From Candidatus Rokuibacteriota bacterium (GTDB lineage Bacteria; Methylomirabilota; Methylomirabilia; Rokubacteriales; CSP1-6), in NCBI GenBank assembly GCA_003221695.1, contig QHSX01000045.1:1-64000 (forward strand): a stretch of 64,000 nucleotides of DNA, written 5' to 3'. The notes under the pieces are model-generated. The model searched no databases and was not told the DNA's origin. It saw nothing but the letters and a program-made list of their open reading frames with translations. Positions 24,750 through 34,407 of this stretch are shown here, in pieces. Every line of letters starts with the position of its first letter. The stretch's first letter is position 1. The translations under genes were made by a program, and so were the position numbers.

Positions 24750-26800
24750 GCGGTAGACCGTAGGTGGCCTGATAGAGGTCCGGCGTGGCGCCGCAACTCC
24801 AATACCGATTCTTCCATTGTTGTGGCTTCCCCCGTCGTGAGTGGTCGCAGACTGAAGCGGACCCGCTCGTAGGCAGCCGTGAGCCGTGCGAGCGGCTCGG
24901 CGCACGCGGGGACCGCGGCCTCGACCCGCTGCGCAAACTCGCGCGCCGTCTCCCCGTCGTGCGGCCGGAGCCCGCGACGCGCGAGCGTCCGGAGCGCCCG
25001 CGCGTAAAATTTCGGCAGCGCGGCCCGCGCGGCGGCGTGCCCCCCGCAGCGCGAGACGAGCAGCACGGCCAGCAGCGCGACGAGGACCGCCAGGATCACG
25101 AGCTCACGGGGAAGCGCGCGCCACGCGCGAAGGTCGGGCGCCGATGGACGCCAGGCGAGCGCCGCCTGGTGGAGCCTGACGGTCGCCAGCACCTGATCTT
25201 GAAGGCTCCAGCCGACGACGTAGCGATACCAGCGCACCCGCAGCGCGTCCAGGTACAGCGCCACCGGAGCGGGCGGTTCCCCGGGCCCGACGTCGCCACG
25301 CGGCGAGGGATCGAAGGTCATCCACCCGCCGCTCACGTACGCCTCGACCCAGGAGTGCGCGTCGCGGAGCCGGACGATGAAGTACCGGCCGTAGGGGTTC
25401 CACTCGCCACGCTGGAACCCGTTCACCACGCGCGCCGGAATGCCGAGCGAGCGGAGCATGACCGCGAGCGCCGCGGCGAAGTACTCGCAGTTGCCCGACC
25501 GCTGGACGAAGAGGAACTCCTCCACCGGGTCGAGCGTCGTCGTCCGCCGGAGCGTCAGCGTGTAGCGATACCGGCCGGCGAGGTGCGCGGTGAGGGCCGC
25601 CGCCGCTTCCCGCGCCCCGCCCGCGTCCGCCGTGACCTCGCGCGCCAGCGCCCGGACGTGCGCGGACAGCGGCGGGAGCTGCAGGAACCGGGCACGCGTC
25701 TCCGCGTCGAGCGGCTCGCCGGACCCGGCCCGACCCGACTCGAGCTCGGAGTGCGCGAAATAGCGGAAGCGCGCGGCGGCGCTCGGGACGGAGACGCCGC
25801 CCGTGTCGTCGACCACGATCGCATTGGCTCGCACCGAGAGGTGCAGCAGACGCGGGGCCGCGAAGAGCACGTCGGTGCCGAAGGGCTCGAGGTAGACCTC
25901 CTGGCTGAGGACCGGCCCCGTCCCCCGGAAGCGTCCGAGCTCGAACTCCCCCGTCGGTGAGCGCCAGAGCCCCGACCGCTCGCGTCGCGCGACGGACCAT
26001 GCGTGCCCGTCGTAGGTATCGAGGGCGACGCCTCGCCACCGGAGGCCCGGGCGCCGCTCGAGCTCGCCCGCCGCTTGCTCGGGGATATGCACGCGCATGG
26101 CGATCGCGTCGTCGGTCTCGATCTGGCCGAACGAGCCGAGCTCCACCCGATCGGAGAACCCGGTGACCATCCGGGACGTGTGGGTCCGGAGCGTGAGAGC
26201 CGCCTGGCCGATGCGCGGGATCACGAAGAAGAGCGCGGCGGTGATGGCGAGCGTCGCGACCGATGCTCCGAGGGAGAGCCCGAGGAGATCCCGGCCGAGG
26301 CCCGCCGCCGGCGCGTCGGGGCGCGACGTCAACCGCTCGGACTCGACGGCGATGTGGTAGAGCATCAGCATCCACGTGCCCGCCACGAGAAAGACGAGGA
26401 AGACGAACAGGTAGCCGACCCCGAACGTGAACGGCGCGGCGGCGACGAGCATGAAGAATGCGAGGAAAGCGACGTCGCGCAGATCGCGCACGCCGTTGCA
26501 CATCGCGAGGCGGTAGAGGAGCAGGAAGAGCAGCAGGCGCGACAGGCCGTCGAGCGTCGAGCTCGCGAGGTAGCCGAGGTCGACCGCCGACGCGATCGCG
26601 GCGACGAGCACGAGCCCGCGCGCGAGCCCCGGCACCGCGTTGACCCGGTCGCGGAACGGCGCGTTCCGCCACGTCGCGAGCACGGCCAGTAGAGCGGCCG
26701 CCACGCCGCCATCGCCGATCAGCCCCGCAAGGTGCAGGGCCACGAGGCCGTCGCACGCGAGGATGAGCGTCGCGAGGCGGAGCGCCGGAGAGGGCGACAC
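24725..26800 (-). CDS. Transglutaminase-like membrane protein (TgpA/DUF3488 type)
   Basis: 691 residues. The first 200 contain about six membrane helices (DUF3488 region). A periplasmic transglutaminase core follows with catalytic Cys in RSGNCEYFAA near 437, His in DAHSWVEAY near 482 and Asp in TFDPSPRG near 498. Another helix (LVILAVLVALLAVLLVS) and a DUF4129-like cytosolic tail end the protein. Third gene of a MoxR-DUF58-TgpA operon, one nt after DUF58. The last residues (TAASRPPLQ) are encoded inside the tandem 23-bp repeat, so the native C-terminus may have been altered. Substrate unknown. Confidence 0.88.
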   Translation of the reverse strand: MSPSPALRLATLILACDGLVALHLAGLIGDGGVAAALLAVLATWRNAPFRDRVNAVPGLARGLVLVAAIASAVDLGYLASSTLDGLSRLLLFLLLYRLAMCNGVRDLRDVAFLAFFMLVAAAPFTFGVGYLFVFLVFLVAGTWMLMLYHIAVESERLTSRPDAPAAGLGRDLLGLSLGASVATLAITAALFFVIPRIGQAALTLRTHTSRMVTGFSDRVELGSFGQIETDDAIAMRVHIPEQAAGELERRPGLRWRGVALDTYDGHAWSVARRERSGLWRSPTGEFELGRFRGTGPVLSQEVYLEPFGTDVLFAAPRLLHLSVRANAIVVDDTGGVSVPSAAARFRYFAHSELESGRAGSGEPLDAETRARFLQLPPLSAHVRALAREVTADAGGAREAAAALTAHLAGRYRYTLTLRRTTTLDPVEEFLFVQRSGNCEYFAAALAVMLRSLGIPARVVNGFQRGEWNPYGRYFIVRLRDAHSWVEAYVSGGWMTFDPSPRGDVGPGEPPAPVALYLDALRVRWYRYVVGWSLQDQVLATVRLHQAALAWRPSAPDLRAWRALPRELVILAVLVALLAVLLVSRCGGHAAARAALPKFYARALRTLARRGLRPHDGETAREFAQRVEAAVPACAEPLARLTAAYERVRFSLRPLTTGEATTMEESVLELRRHAGPLSGHLRSTAASRPPLQ

Positions 26801-26801
26801 C

Positions 26802-27823
26802 TCAGCCGAGTGTCACGCGGAGCTCGCGGAGCCGCGCGTCGGACGGGAGGTGAACGGCCCGCGTCGGGCCAGCGGGCGCGCCGGGATCGAACAGGGCGAG
26901 CGCGGTGAGGATGCGCGTGCGCTGCGCCGGTCCGCTGCCGAGCGGGACGTGGACGCCGGGCCCGACCAGCTCGACCGCCGCGCCCTTCTCGAGGAGGTGG
27001 ACGGCGAGCGACGCCGCGTCGGCGAGGCCGCGCTCGAGCCGCTCGGGATCCCCGCGCCCGGTCCCCTCGAGCACGAGCCGGGCGTCGAGCGCCGCGTCGG
27101 CCTCGAGCTCACGCACCATCAGCGTGGCGGACTTCGCGCTCGACCGCCAGTGGATGAGCCGGGGGTCGTCGCCGAACCGATACTCGCGCAGATCGTGGAG
27201 GCCGTGCCCGCGGCCCCGCCGAGGGGCCGGCGCGACCCCCGTGCCGGCGAGCTCCCGGCGCCGGTCGGGAGAGAGGGGGCGAACCGCCGGGTAGACGAGG
27301 GCCTCGGCGCTCGGCGGGAGCTGCGCCGCCTTGACGAACAGGCCGAACGGAAACCGCGTGGCGACCTTGAAGCCCGCCAGCCGCCAGGGTCCCCGCGCCC
27401 GTGGAGTCTCCGACCACGTGACGAGCCGCTCACCGCCCGCTTCCAGCCTGGCGAGATACGCGCTGTGATCCCCGCCCAAGACTTCGACGGTGATCGAGTA
27501 GGAGGTGCGCCAGCGCTTGCGGTTGACCACACGGGCCACGAGGAGCGCGGCCTGTCCGGCGAAGAGCTCGTGGGGCAGGATGGCCTCGACGCGCACCCGA
27601 CGGATCGACTGCTCGGAGAGCACGCCTGACACGATGATCAAGCCGAGCAGCATCGAGACGAGGAGGTAGAAGAGATTGTTCCCGGTGTTGATCGCGGCGA
27701 ACCCGAGGCCGAGCGCGGCGCCGAGGCACCACCAGCCGTCGCGCGTGGGCCAGAGCGTGCGTCGCGGCCAGGAGCGCCACCACCCGAACCTGCGCTCGGA
27801 CGCCACGCGAGGGTCCCCCGCAT

Positions 27824-27827
<4 letters not shown>
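26802..27827 (-). CDS. DUF58 domain protein
   Basis: 341 residues. Two adjacent N-terminal membrane helices (GWWCLGAALGLGFAAINTGN and LFYLLVSMLLGLIIVSGVLS), then a soluble region with the DUF58 signature GLHDLREYRFGDDPRLIHWR near 205, followed by a von Willebrand A-like fold. The DUF58 protein usually works with a MoxR ATPase in maturation of another protein or complex. It overlaps the MoxR gene by 4 bp. Confidence 0.9.
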
Positions 27828-28765
<938 letters not shown>

Positions 28766-28806
28766 GCTCCACTCATATCACCGGACGGAGCGCGCGCAAA
28801 GCGACG

Positions 28807-31131
28807 TCAGGGCGGGCGCTCGCGGCCCACGGCGGCGCGCACGAGCGACTCGGCGCGGATCGGGAGTCGCGTGACGCGCACCCCGAGTCCGCGCACGGCG
28901 TCGGCGACGGCGTTGGCGATCGCGGCGGGGGCCCCGATCGTGCCCCCCTCGCCCATGCCCTTGACGCCGCCGGGCATCACGGGCGAAGGCGTTTCCAGAT
29001 GGACGATCTCGAACGGCGGCACGTCATCCGCCTTCGGCAAGGCGTAGTCCATCAGCGTCGCCGTGAGGAGCTGGCCGTCGTCGCCGTAGACGACGGCTTC
29101 GAGCAGTGCCTCGCCGATCCCCTGGGCCACGGCGCCGTGGATCTGGCCCTCGACGATCAGCGGGTTGATGACGGGGCCGCAGTCCTCGACGAGCGCGTAC
29201 CGTCCGAGACGGACGCGCCCCGTCTCGCGATCGATCTCGACGACGGCGACGTGCACGGCTCCGGAGAACGTCGGCCCCGGCGGGTCGAAGTACACGGTGG
29301 CCTCGAGGCCCGCGGAGAGGCCGGGGGGCAGGCCGCCCGGCGGCGGCGTATACGCGAGGCGCGCGACCTCGCCGAGCGTCACTGCGCGATGCGGAGCGCC
29401 GCGCACCCACGCCCGCCCGTCTTCGAGGGCGACGTCCGCTGGGCCCGCTTCGAGGCAGTGGGCGGCGAGCGCCTGGAGCTTTTCCCTCACCCGGTCCGCC
29501 GCCGCGGCGGCGCTGCCGACCATCGAGACGGCGCCGCGGCTCCCGAAGGTCCCGCTGCCGCGCGGAGCGCAGAGCGTATCGACCGGGAGCACGCGGACCG
29601 CGTCCATGGCGACGCCGAGGCGATCGGCCACGAGCTGCGCGACCGTCGTCGCGTGACCCTGACCCTGCGACGGGAAGCTCGTCAGGCAGCTCACGGTCCC
29701 GTCCGGGCCCATCGTCACCGTCGCGGCCTCGATGCCGGGAACGTCAGCCATCCCGCGTCGGCGAAACACCGCGGAGCCCATGCCGGTGTACTCCGTGTAG
29801 CACGCGATCCCAACGCCGACGAGGCGGCCGGCGGCGCGCGCCGCCGCCTGGTCGCGGCGGAGCCGGTCGTAGTCCACCGCGGCGAGGACCTGCTCGAGCG
29901 CCTTGGGGAAATCGCCGCTGTCGTACGTCATCCCGCTCGCCGAGGTGAACGGATACGCCTCGCGCGGGATCAGGTTGCGACGGCGTACCTCAGCGGGGTC
30001 GAGGCCGAGGCGCTCGGCCACGAGGTCCAGGAGGCGCTCCATGACAAACGCGCCCATGGCCATGCCGACGCCGCGATAGGCGCCGAGCGGCGGCTTGTGG
30101 GTCTGGACGGTGACCGCCTCGTACTCGTAGGCGGGCGTGCGGTACGGGCCCGGCAGGATCGTCGCACTCCCGAGCGGCTCGAGGGCGCCGGTGAGCGGGT
30201 AGACGTGGTACGCCCCGCCGTCGGACACCGCGCGCGCGCGGAGGCCTCGGAGCACGCCGTCGGCCTCAGCGGCGACCTCGACGTCCATCCGTTGCGCGCG
30301 CGCCTGCGACCCCGCGGCGAGGCTCTCGCGGCGCTCCTCGACCCATTTCACCGGACGCCCGAGCACCCGCGCGCTCGCGGCGACCGCCACGTCCTCGGGG
30401 AAGACGTGCGTCTTGAGCCCGAACCCCCCACCGACGTCGGGAGCGATGACGCGGACCCGCGTCTCGGGCAGACCGAGCGAGAACGCCAGCGCCGTCAGCA
30501 TGATGGACGGCGTCTGGGTGGACGCCCACACCGTGAGCGTCTCGCCGTCCCAATCGGCGAGGACGCCGCGCGGCTCGAGGGGCGACGGGGCACACCGCGC
30601 GTGGTCGAAGGTCTCGCGCAGTACCAGCGGCGCGCCCGCGAACGCGCCCTCGACGTCGCCCTGGCGATGGCGGCGTCGAAAGAGGACCCGGTCGGCCGCC
30701 GGGGCGGGGTCGATCGACACGCTCGCCGGGAGCGGCTCGTACTCCACCCGGACCAGCTCGCGCGCGTCGGCGGCGACCCATGCGCTGGTCGCGACGACCG
30801 CGGCGACGGCCTCGCCGCAGAAACACGTGCGGCCATCGGCGAGGACGGGCCACGCGGTCGGCGTGAACCCGTCGCCGTCGAGGCGAGGCGCCAGGGGCCG
30901 GGCAACGGAACGCAGGTCCCCGGCCGTGAGCACCGCCAGGACACCCTCGAGGCGCCGCGCAGCGCTCGCGTCCACCCAGCGAATCACCGCATGGGCGTGC
31001 GGGCTCCGCACGAACGCGAGTGACACCATGCGCGGGAGGACGACGTCGTCGAGGTAGCGGCCGCGGCCTCGCAAGAGGCGCGGGTCCTCGACGCGCTTGA
31101 CGCGAGCGCCCGTCAGGCGGGGCCGGATCAC
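28807..31131 (-). CDS. Molybdenum hydroxylase large subunit (xanthine dehydrogenase/aldehyde oxidase family)
   Basis: 774 residues. Starts RVEDPRLLRGRGRYLDDV as in CoxL/XdhA-like subunits; molybdopterin-binding stretches include DVGGGFGLKTHVFPED near 233, PPLGAYRGVGMAMGAFVMER near 350, and the catalytic Glu region GVKGMGEGGTIGAPAAIANA near 725. The CO-dehydrogenase loop (VAYRCSFR) is absent, so this is an aldehyde or N-heterocycle hydroxylase, not CO dehydrogenase. Neither the FAD nor the [2Fe-2S] subunit is encoded nearby. Last gene of the leftward transporter-enamidase operon, 3 nt after the luciferase-like gene. Confidence 0.88.
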   Translation of the reverse strand: MIRPRLTGARVKRVEDPRLLRGRGRYLDDVVLPRMVSLAFVRSPHAHAVIRWVDASAARRLEGVLAVLTAGDLRSVARPLAPRLDGDGFTPTAWPVLADGRTCFCGEAVAAVVATSAWVAADARELVRVEYEPLPASVSIDPAPAADRVLFRRRHRQGDVEGAFAGAPLVLRETFDHARCAPSPLEPRGVLADWDGETLTVWASTQTPSIMLTALAFSLGLPETRVRVIAPDVGGGFGLKTHVFPEDVAVAASARVLGRPVKWVEERRESLAAGSQARAQRMDVEVAAEADGVLRGLRARAVSDGGAYHVYPLTGALEPLGSATILPGPYRTPAYEYEAVTVQTHKPPLGAYRGVGMAMGAFVMERLLDLVAERLGLDPAEVRRRNLIPREAYPFTSASGMTYDSGDFPKALEQVLAAVDYDRLRRDQAAARAAGRLVGVGIACYTEYTGMGSAVFRRRGMADVPGIEAATVTMGPDGTVSCLTSFPSQGQGHATTVAQLVADRLGVAMDAVRVLPVDTLCAPRGSGTFGSRGAVSMVGSAAAAADRVREKLQALAAHCLEAGPADVALEDGRAWVRGAPHRAVTLGEVARLAYTPPPGGLPPGLSAGLEATVYFDPPGPTFSGAVHVAVVEIDRETGRVRLGRYALVEDCGPVINPLIVEGQIHGAVAQGIGEALLEAVVYGDDGQLLTATLMDYALPKADDVPPFEIVHLETPSPVMPGGVKGMGEGGTIGAPAAIANAVADAVRGLGVRVTRLPIRAESLVRAAVGRERPP

Positions 31132-31134
31132 GGG

Positions 31135-32127
31135 CTACCGACCGCCTTGGACCCGCGGCAGCACCTCGCCGGCGATCAGCTCGAGCTGGTCCATCCCCCA
31201 GGTGAGCGGGTTCAGCACGATCGTGTCCACGCCGCCGTCGAGCGCCTCGATTCGGGCGCTGATCCGCTCCGCCAGCTCCTTGGCCTCGCCGAGCAGGTAG
31301 TGCGTCGACCAGTACTCGAGGTCCATGCCCGAGTAGACCGAGAAGTGCGGGATCGCGGACTCCGGCCGCTCGCCGGGTCTGAGCACCCAGATGAAGTTCG
31401 AGTACACGCGCCCGATCTTCGCGGGGTCACGTCCGAGCTCGCGCGCGAAGCGCTGCACCCGCCCCCAGTCTGCCTTCACCATCGCGGGCGTCGCCGAGGA
31501 ATGCGGCACCCACGTGTCGGCGTACTTCGCGATGCGCCGGAGCACGGGGTCGATGTTCGTCACGGTCTGGCCGTAGACCTTCTCGAACGGCTGCGAGCCT
31601 CCGCCGATCCAGATCGGCGGGTGCGGCCGCTGCACGGGCTTCGGATCGATCGTGAGGTCCCGGACGCGGTAGTACGCGCCCTCGTAGGTCACGTGGTCGC
31701 CCGCCCAGAGCGCCCGGACGAGCTCGATCGCCTCGTTCATCCGCGCGCCGCGCTCGCGGTGGGGCACGCCCATGAGGCGGAACTCCTCCTCGTGCCAGCC
31801 GACGCCGATGCCGAGGATCGACCGCCCGCCGGAGAGGAGATCGAGCGTCGCCCACTCCTTGGCGAAGTAGACCGGGTTGCGGAGCGGCAGGACGAGCACC
31901 ATCGTTCCGAGCCGGAGCGTCCGCGTGACACCCGCTAGGGCCGAGAGGAGCGTGATCGGCTCGAGCCAGGTGCACGCGTAGGCGGGCGGCGTCAGCAGGA
32001 GGTGGTCGATCGACACGGCGCAGTCGAAGCCGAGGTCCTCGGCCCGACGGAGGTACCGCCCCATCTCCTCGAGCGTCGCCGTGCGGGGCCCGAGGGCAAA
32101 CGAGGGGATGCGGAGCCCGTGTCTCAT
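31135..32127 (-). CDS. Luciferase-like F420-dependent oxidoreductase (TIGR03619-like)
   Basis: 330 residues of TIM-barrel luciferase-like monooxygenase type. Markers: LGFDCAVSIDHLLL near 33, TRTLRLGTMVLVLPLRNPVYFAKEWATL near 69-96, GGRSILGIGVGWHEEEFRLMGVP near 101 and PVQRPHPPIWIGG near 165. Members use F420H2 or FMNH2 to reduce or oxygenate small substrates. Its start overlaps the DUF1185 stop by 4 bp, which ties it to the enamidase operon. Cytosolic; substrate unknown. Confidence 0.87.
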   Translation of the reverse strand: MRHGLRIPSFALGPRTATLEEMGRYLRRAEDLGFDCAVSIDHLLLTPPAYACTWLEPITLLSALAGVTRTLRLGTMVLVLPLRNPVYFAKEWATLDLLSGGRSILGIGVGWHEEEFRLMGVPHRERGARMNEAIELVRALWAGDHVTYEGAYYRVRDLTIDPKPVQRPHPPIWIGGGSQPFEKVYGQTVTNIDPVLRRIAKYADTWVPHSSATPAMVKADWGRVQRFARELGRDPAKIGRVYSNFIWVLRPGERPESAIPHFSVYSGMDLEYWSTHYLLGEAKELAERISARIEALDGGVDTIVLNPLTWGMDQLELIAGEVLPRVQGGR

Positions 32128-32696
32128 CTGAGACCGTCCTCCTTCTTGGCTTCCTCCTTCGTGAGCCCGCCCACCCGCGGGTGCGGCCGGCCGCCGTCGG
32201 TCACGGCGATCGCGAGCACGATCTCGTCGGCGCGCGGCGCGTCGTGGAGCCGCACCTCCATCGCGTCGTAGTGGGTGCGCACGAACGCCGCGTCTTTGAA
32301 GTGGAGCGGGACGTCGATGGTCGTGCCGGGGCCGCCGAGCTTCTTGGCCGAGGGAATGATGGCTTTGCCACCGCCGACCGCCGCGCGCAGGGGCGCGCCG
32401 AGCTTCGGATGAAGCAGCGCGGCGGCGTGCTCGTATTCGCCGGCTTCGCCGACGACCGCGGCCTTGCCGTAGGACTCGGCGGGGCCACCGAGGGCCTCCG
32501 TCGCCTTCTTCGCGAGCAGCGCCCCGAGCTCCTCCCCCGCGTCGACGAGCAGCGTGAGCTCCTCGACGAACTTCCCGGCGAACGGGTTCTCGATGACGGC
32601 GACCGCCGCGACCTTGCGTACGGGACGCCTCGCGGCGCGGCCCCCGTCGGTCAGGATCTCCTCCACCACGGTGACGAGCTTTCGGATCTTCACCAT
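32124..32696 (-). CDS. DUF1185 / 'amino acid synthesis' family protein
   Basis: 190 residues from ATG 32696 (MVKIRKLVTVVEEILTDGG). The length, the opening, and KVAAVAVIENPFAGKFVEEL, GPAESYGKAAVVGEAGEYEH, GKAIIPSAKKLGGPGTTIDV and RADEIVLAIAVTDGGRPHPR are those of the PF06684 family, named for amino acid synthesis but biochemically undefined. Members often sit beside luciferase-like or amidohydrolase genes, as here. Linked by overlap to the luciferase-like gene and by 5 nt to the RidA gene. Confidence 0.85.
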   Translation of the reverse strand: MVKIRKLVTVVEEILTDGGRAARRPVRKVAAVAVIENPFAGKFVEELTLLVDAGEELGALLAKKATEALGGPAESYGKAAVVGEAGEYEHAAALLHPKLGAPLRAAVGGGKAIIPSAKKLGGPGTTIDVPLHFKDAAFVRTHYDAMEVRLHDAPRADEIVLAIAVTDGGRPHPRVGGLTKEEAKKEDGLR

Positions 32697-32701
32697 CGAG
32701 C

Positions 32702-33172
32702 TCAGCCCTCCCCGACGTAGGCGTCGGCCTCGATCTCGACGAGCATCTCGGGAACCACGAGCCGCGTGACCGCGACCAGCGTCGCGGCCGGACGGATCGC
32801 GCCGAAGACCTCGCCGTGGGCCCGCCCCACCGGCTCCCAGTCCGCGATCGCCGTCACGTAGATCCGCGTCCTGACGACATCCTCGAGACGCGCCCCGGCC
32901 GCGGCCAGCGCCCGCTCGATGTTGCGGAGCGTCTGGCGCGCCTGGGCGTACGCGTCCCCCGCGCCCACGATCGCGCCGCGCTCGTCCGTGGCGGTCGTCC
33001 CCGACACGTGGACGTACGCGCCGACCCGCACGGCGCGCGAGTAGCCCACCACCGACTCCCACGGCGCGTCGCTCGAGATGTTCCGACGCGCTGTAGCGGG
33101 GGCCGCGAGGCCGATGCGACTCGGCAGGTGGCGTGCCGCAGGCGCGACCCGGCTCCGTTTCGCTTTCGCCAT
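32702..33172 (-). CDS. RidA/YjgF family protein, atypical active site
   Basis: 156 residues if ATG 33172 is the start. The conserved RidA fold begins only at [11 protein letters not shown] (about residue 29); residues 20-27 are encoded by a copy of the 23-bp element, and no other good start codon exists in between. Core: [17 protein letters not shown], then [21 protein letters not shown]. Classical RidA has Arg in the PARS motif; here it reads PAAT. It therefore lacks the key Arg and belongs with the divergent Rid groups, a superfamily that also holds 2-aminomuconate deaminase. A role in handling an enamine intermediate is inferred from the operon. Confidence 0.83.
   Translation of the reverse strand: MAKAKRSRVAPAARHLPSRIGLAAPATARRNISSDAPWESVVGYSRAVRVGAYVHVSGTTATDERGAIVGAGDAYAQARQTLRNIERALAAAGARLEDVVRTRIYVTAIADWEPVGRAHGEVFGAIRPAATLVAVTRLVVPEMLVEIEADAYVGEG
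33090..33112 (-). repeat. 23-bp promoter-like element, third copy
   Basis: Minus strand: GGCCTCGCGG-CCCCCGCTACAGC, differing from the copy next to fhs at two positions. It lies inside the N-terminal extension of the RidA-like gene, just before its conserved part. Confidence 0.6.
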
Positions 33173-33175
33173 CCG

Positions 33176-34405
33176 TCAGTCCAGCCGGTGGAACACGAGG
33201 CCATCCAGGAGCTTCGGATAGAAGTGGGTGGACTTCTGCGGGAGCAGCTCGCCGCCCCGGACGACCGTCTGGAGCTCCTCCGGCGTGGTCGGCGCGATCA
33301 GGAAGGCGGCCTGGTACGCTCCTGCACGCGCGAGACGGACCGCCTCCCCCTGATCCGGGGTGTAGTCCACGTGGGTCCTCGCGTCGAGCTTCGCGTCGGT
33401 GATCCCGAGGAGCGGTTTGAGGAGCCCCTCGTGGAGGATCGACACCGCGAGCTCGCGCCAGGCGCGCGACGTGCCGGCTGGCCACGCGATGCGGTCCAAC
33501 CGGTCGGGGCGCAGGGTGACGACGGCGGCGTCGGCCCCGGCGACGACACCGATCGTCCGGTTGGCCGGATGAAAGGCGATCGGGTCCGGCAGGGGCGCCA
33601 CCTCGAACCATTGGCGCGCGGCGCTCAGGAGACCGTCGAGGTCGAAGCGCTCGACGTTGCGGACGAGCCGATGGTTCGGGAAGATCGTGAGGCCAGGCGC
33701 CTCGAGCGTGAAGAACGCCATCAGCTTGGCCGTCGCCTCGGGGTGGCGCCGCGCGTATTCGACGGCCGTCTCGTAGCGGTGGTGCCCGTCGGCGATGATG
33801 ACCGGCCGCGGCTCCATCAGCTCCTGGAGGTGCGCGACGCGCGCCTCGTCGGTGATCCGCCAGAGGCGGTGGAGCTCGCCCTGAAGGTCGCGCGCCTCGC
33901 TGATCGGCTCACCCTCGGGCGCCGTGGCGCGCAGGAGCTCGCCCTCGGGGTCGCTCACCAGCATGAAGAGGAGCCCGAGGTCGGCGCGCGTCGCGGTGAG
34001 GAGGTCCAGGCGGTCCTTCTTCGGCCCCGCGTGGGTCCGCTCGTGCGGGAGCACGCGGCCGTGCTTGTACTCGCTCACCTCGCCCAGCGTGACGAAGCCT
34101 CGCCGTGTCACCGAGCGGCCGCCGACGCGGTACGTCTGGGTGTAGGGGTAGATCGCGGGGCGCTCCTCGCGCCGCCAGATCCCGCGCGTCAGCCAGGCGT
34201 CGAGGACTTCGCGCGCGCGGGCGTACTTGTCGACGCCCCGCTCGTCCCGCGCGAACGTCACGCGCACGATGTTCTCCGGGCTCATCGCGTAGAGGCGCTC
34301 CTGGGTCGCCGGGCTGATCTGATCGTACGGCGGGGCGACGGCCGACGACACGTCGCGGCTCGTGCCGACGGCGTACCGGTAGCCGCGGAAGGGCTCGATG
34401 TGCAC
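33176..34405 (-). CDS. DUF1015 family protein
   Basis: 409 residues from GTG 34405. Family features: opening PFRGYRYAV, VAPPYDQISPATQERLYAMS near 27-46, PAIYPYTQTYRVGG, LPHERTHAGPKKDRLDLL near 121, and IIADGHHRYETAVEYA near 202. The last is the most conserved stretch, and its Asp-Gly-His-His-Arg looks like an active or binding site. Biochemical role unknown; homologues occur near serine/amino-acid and amidohydrolase genes. It lies two nt after the enamidase stop and four nt before RidA, firmly inside the operon. Confidence 0.88.
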   Translation of the reverse strand: MHIEPFRGYRYAVGTSRDVSSAVAPPYDQISPATQERLYAMSPENIVRVTFARDERGVDKYARAREVLDAWLTRGIWRREERPAIYPYTQTYRVGGRSVTRRGFVTLGEVSEYKHGRVLPHERTHAGPKKDRLDLLTATRADLGLLFMLVSDPEGELLRATAPEGEPISEARDLQGELHRLWRITDEARVAHLQELMEPRPVIIADGHHRYETAVEYARRHPEATAKLMAFFTLEAPGLTIFPNHRLVRNVERFDLDGLLSAARQWFEVAPLPDPIAFHPANRTIGVVAGADAAVVTLRPDRLDRIAWPAGTSRAWRELAVSILHEGLLKPLLGITDAKLDARTHVDYTPDQGEAVRLARAGAYQAAFLIAPTTPEELQTVVRGGELLPQKSTHFYPKLLDGLVFHRLD

Positions 34406-34407
34406 GC

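Noticed and set aside
26003-26692. Glu/Arg-rich plus-strand frame opposite the transglutaminase gene
   Set aside because: Typical antisense artefact of high-G+C coding sequence; no recognisable fold or start signal.
28807-31131. Carbon monoxide dehydrogenase large subunit (CoxL)
   Set aside because: The active-site loop reads AYRGVGMAMG rather than the CoxL form I VAYRCSFR, and CoxM/CoxS are absent.
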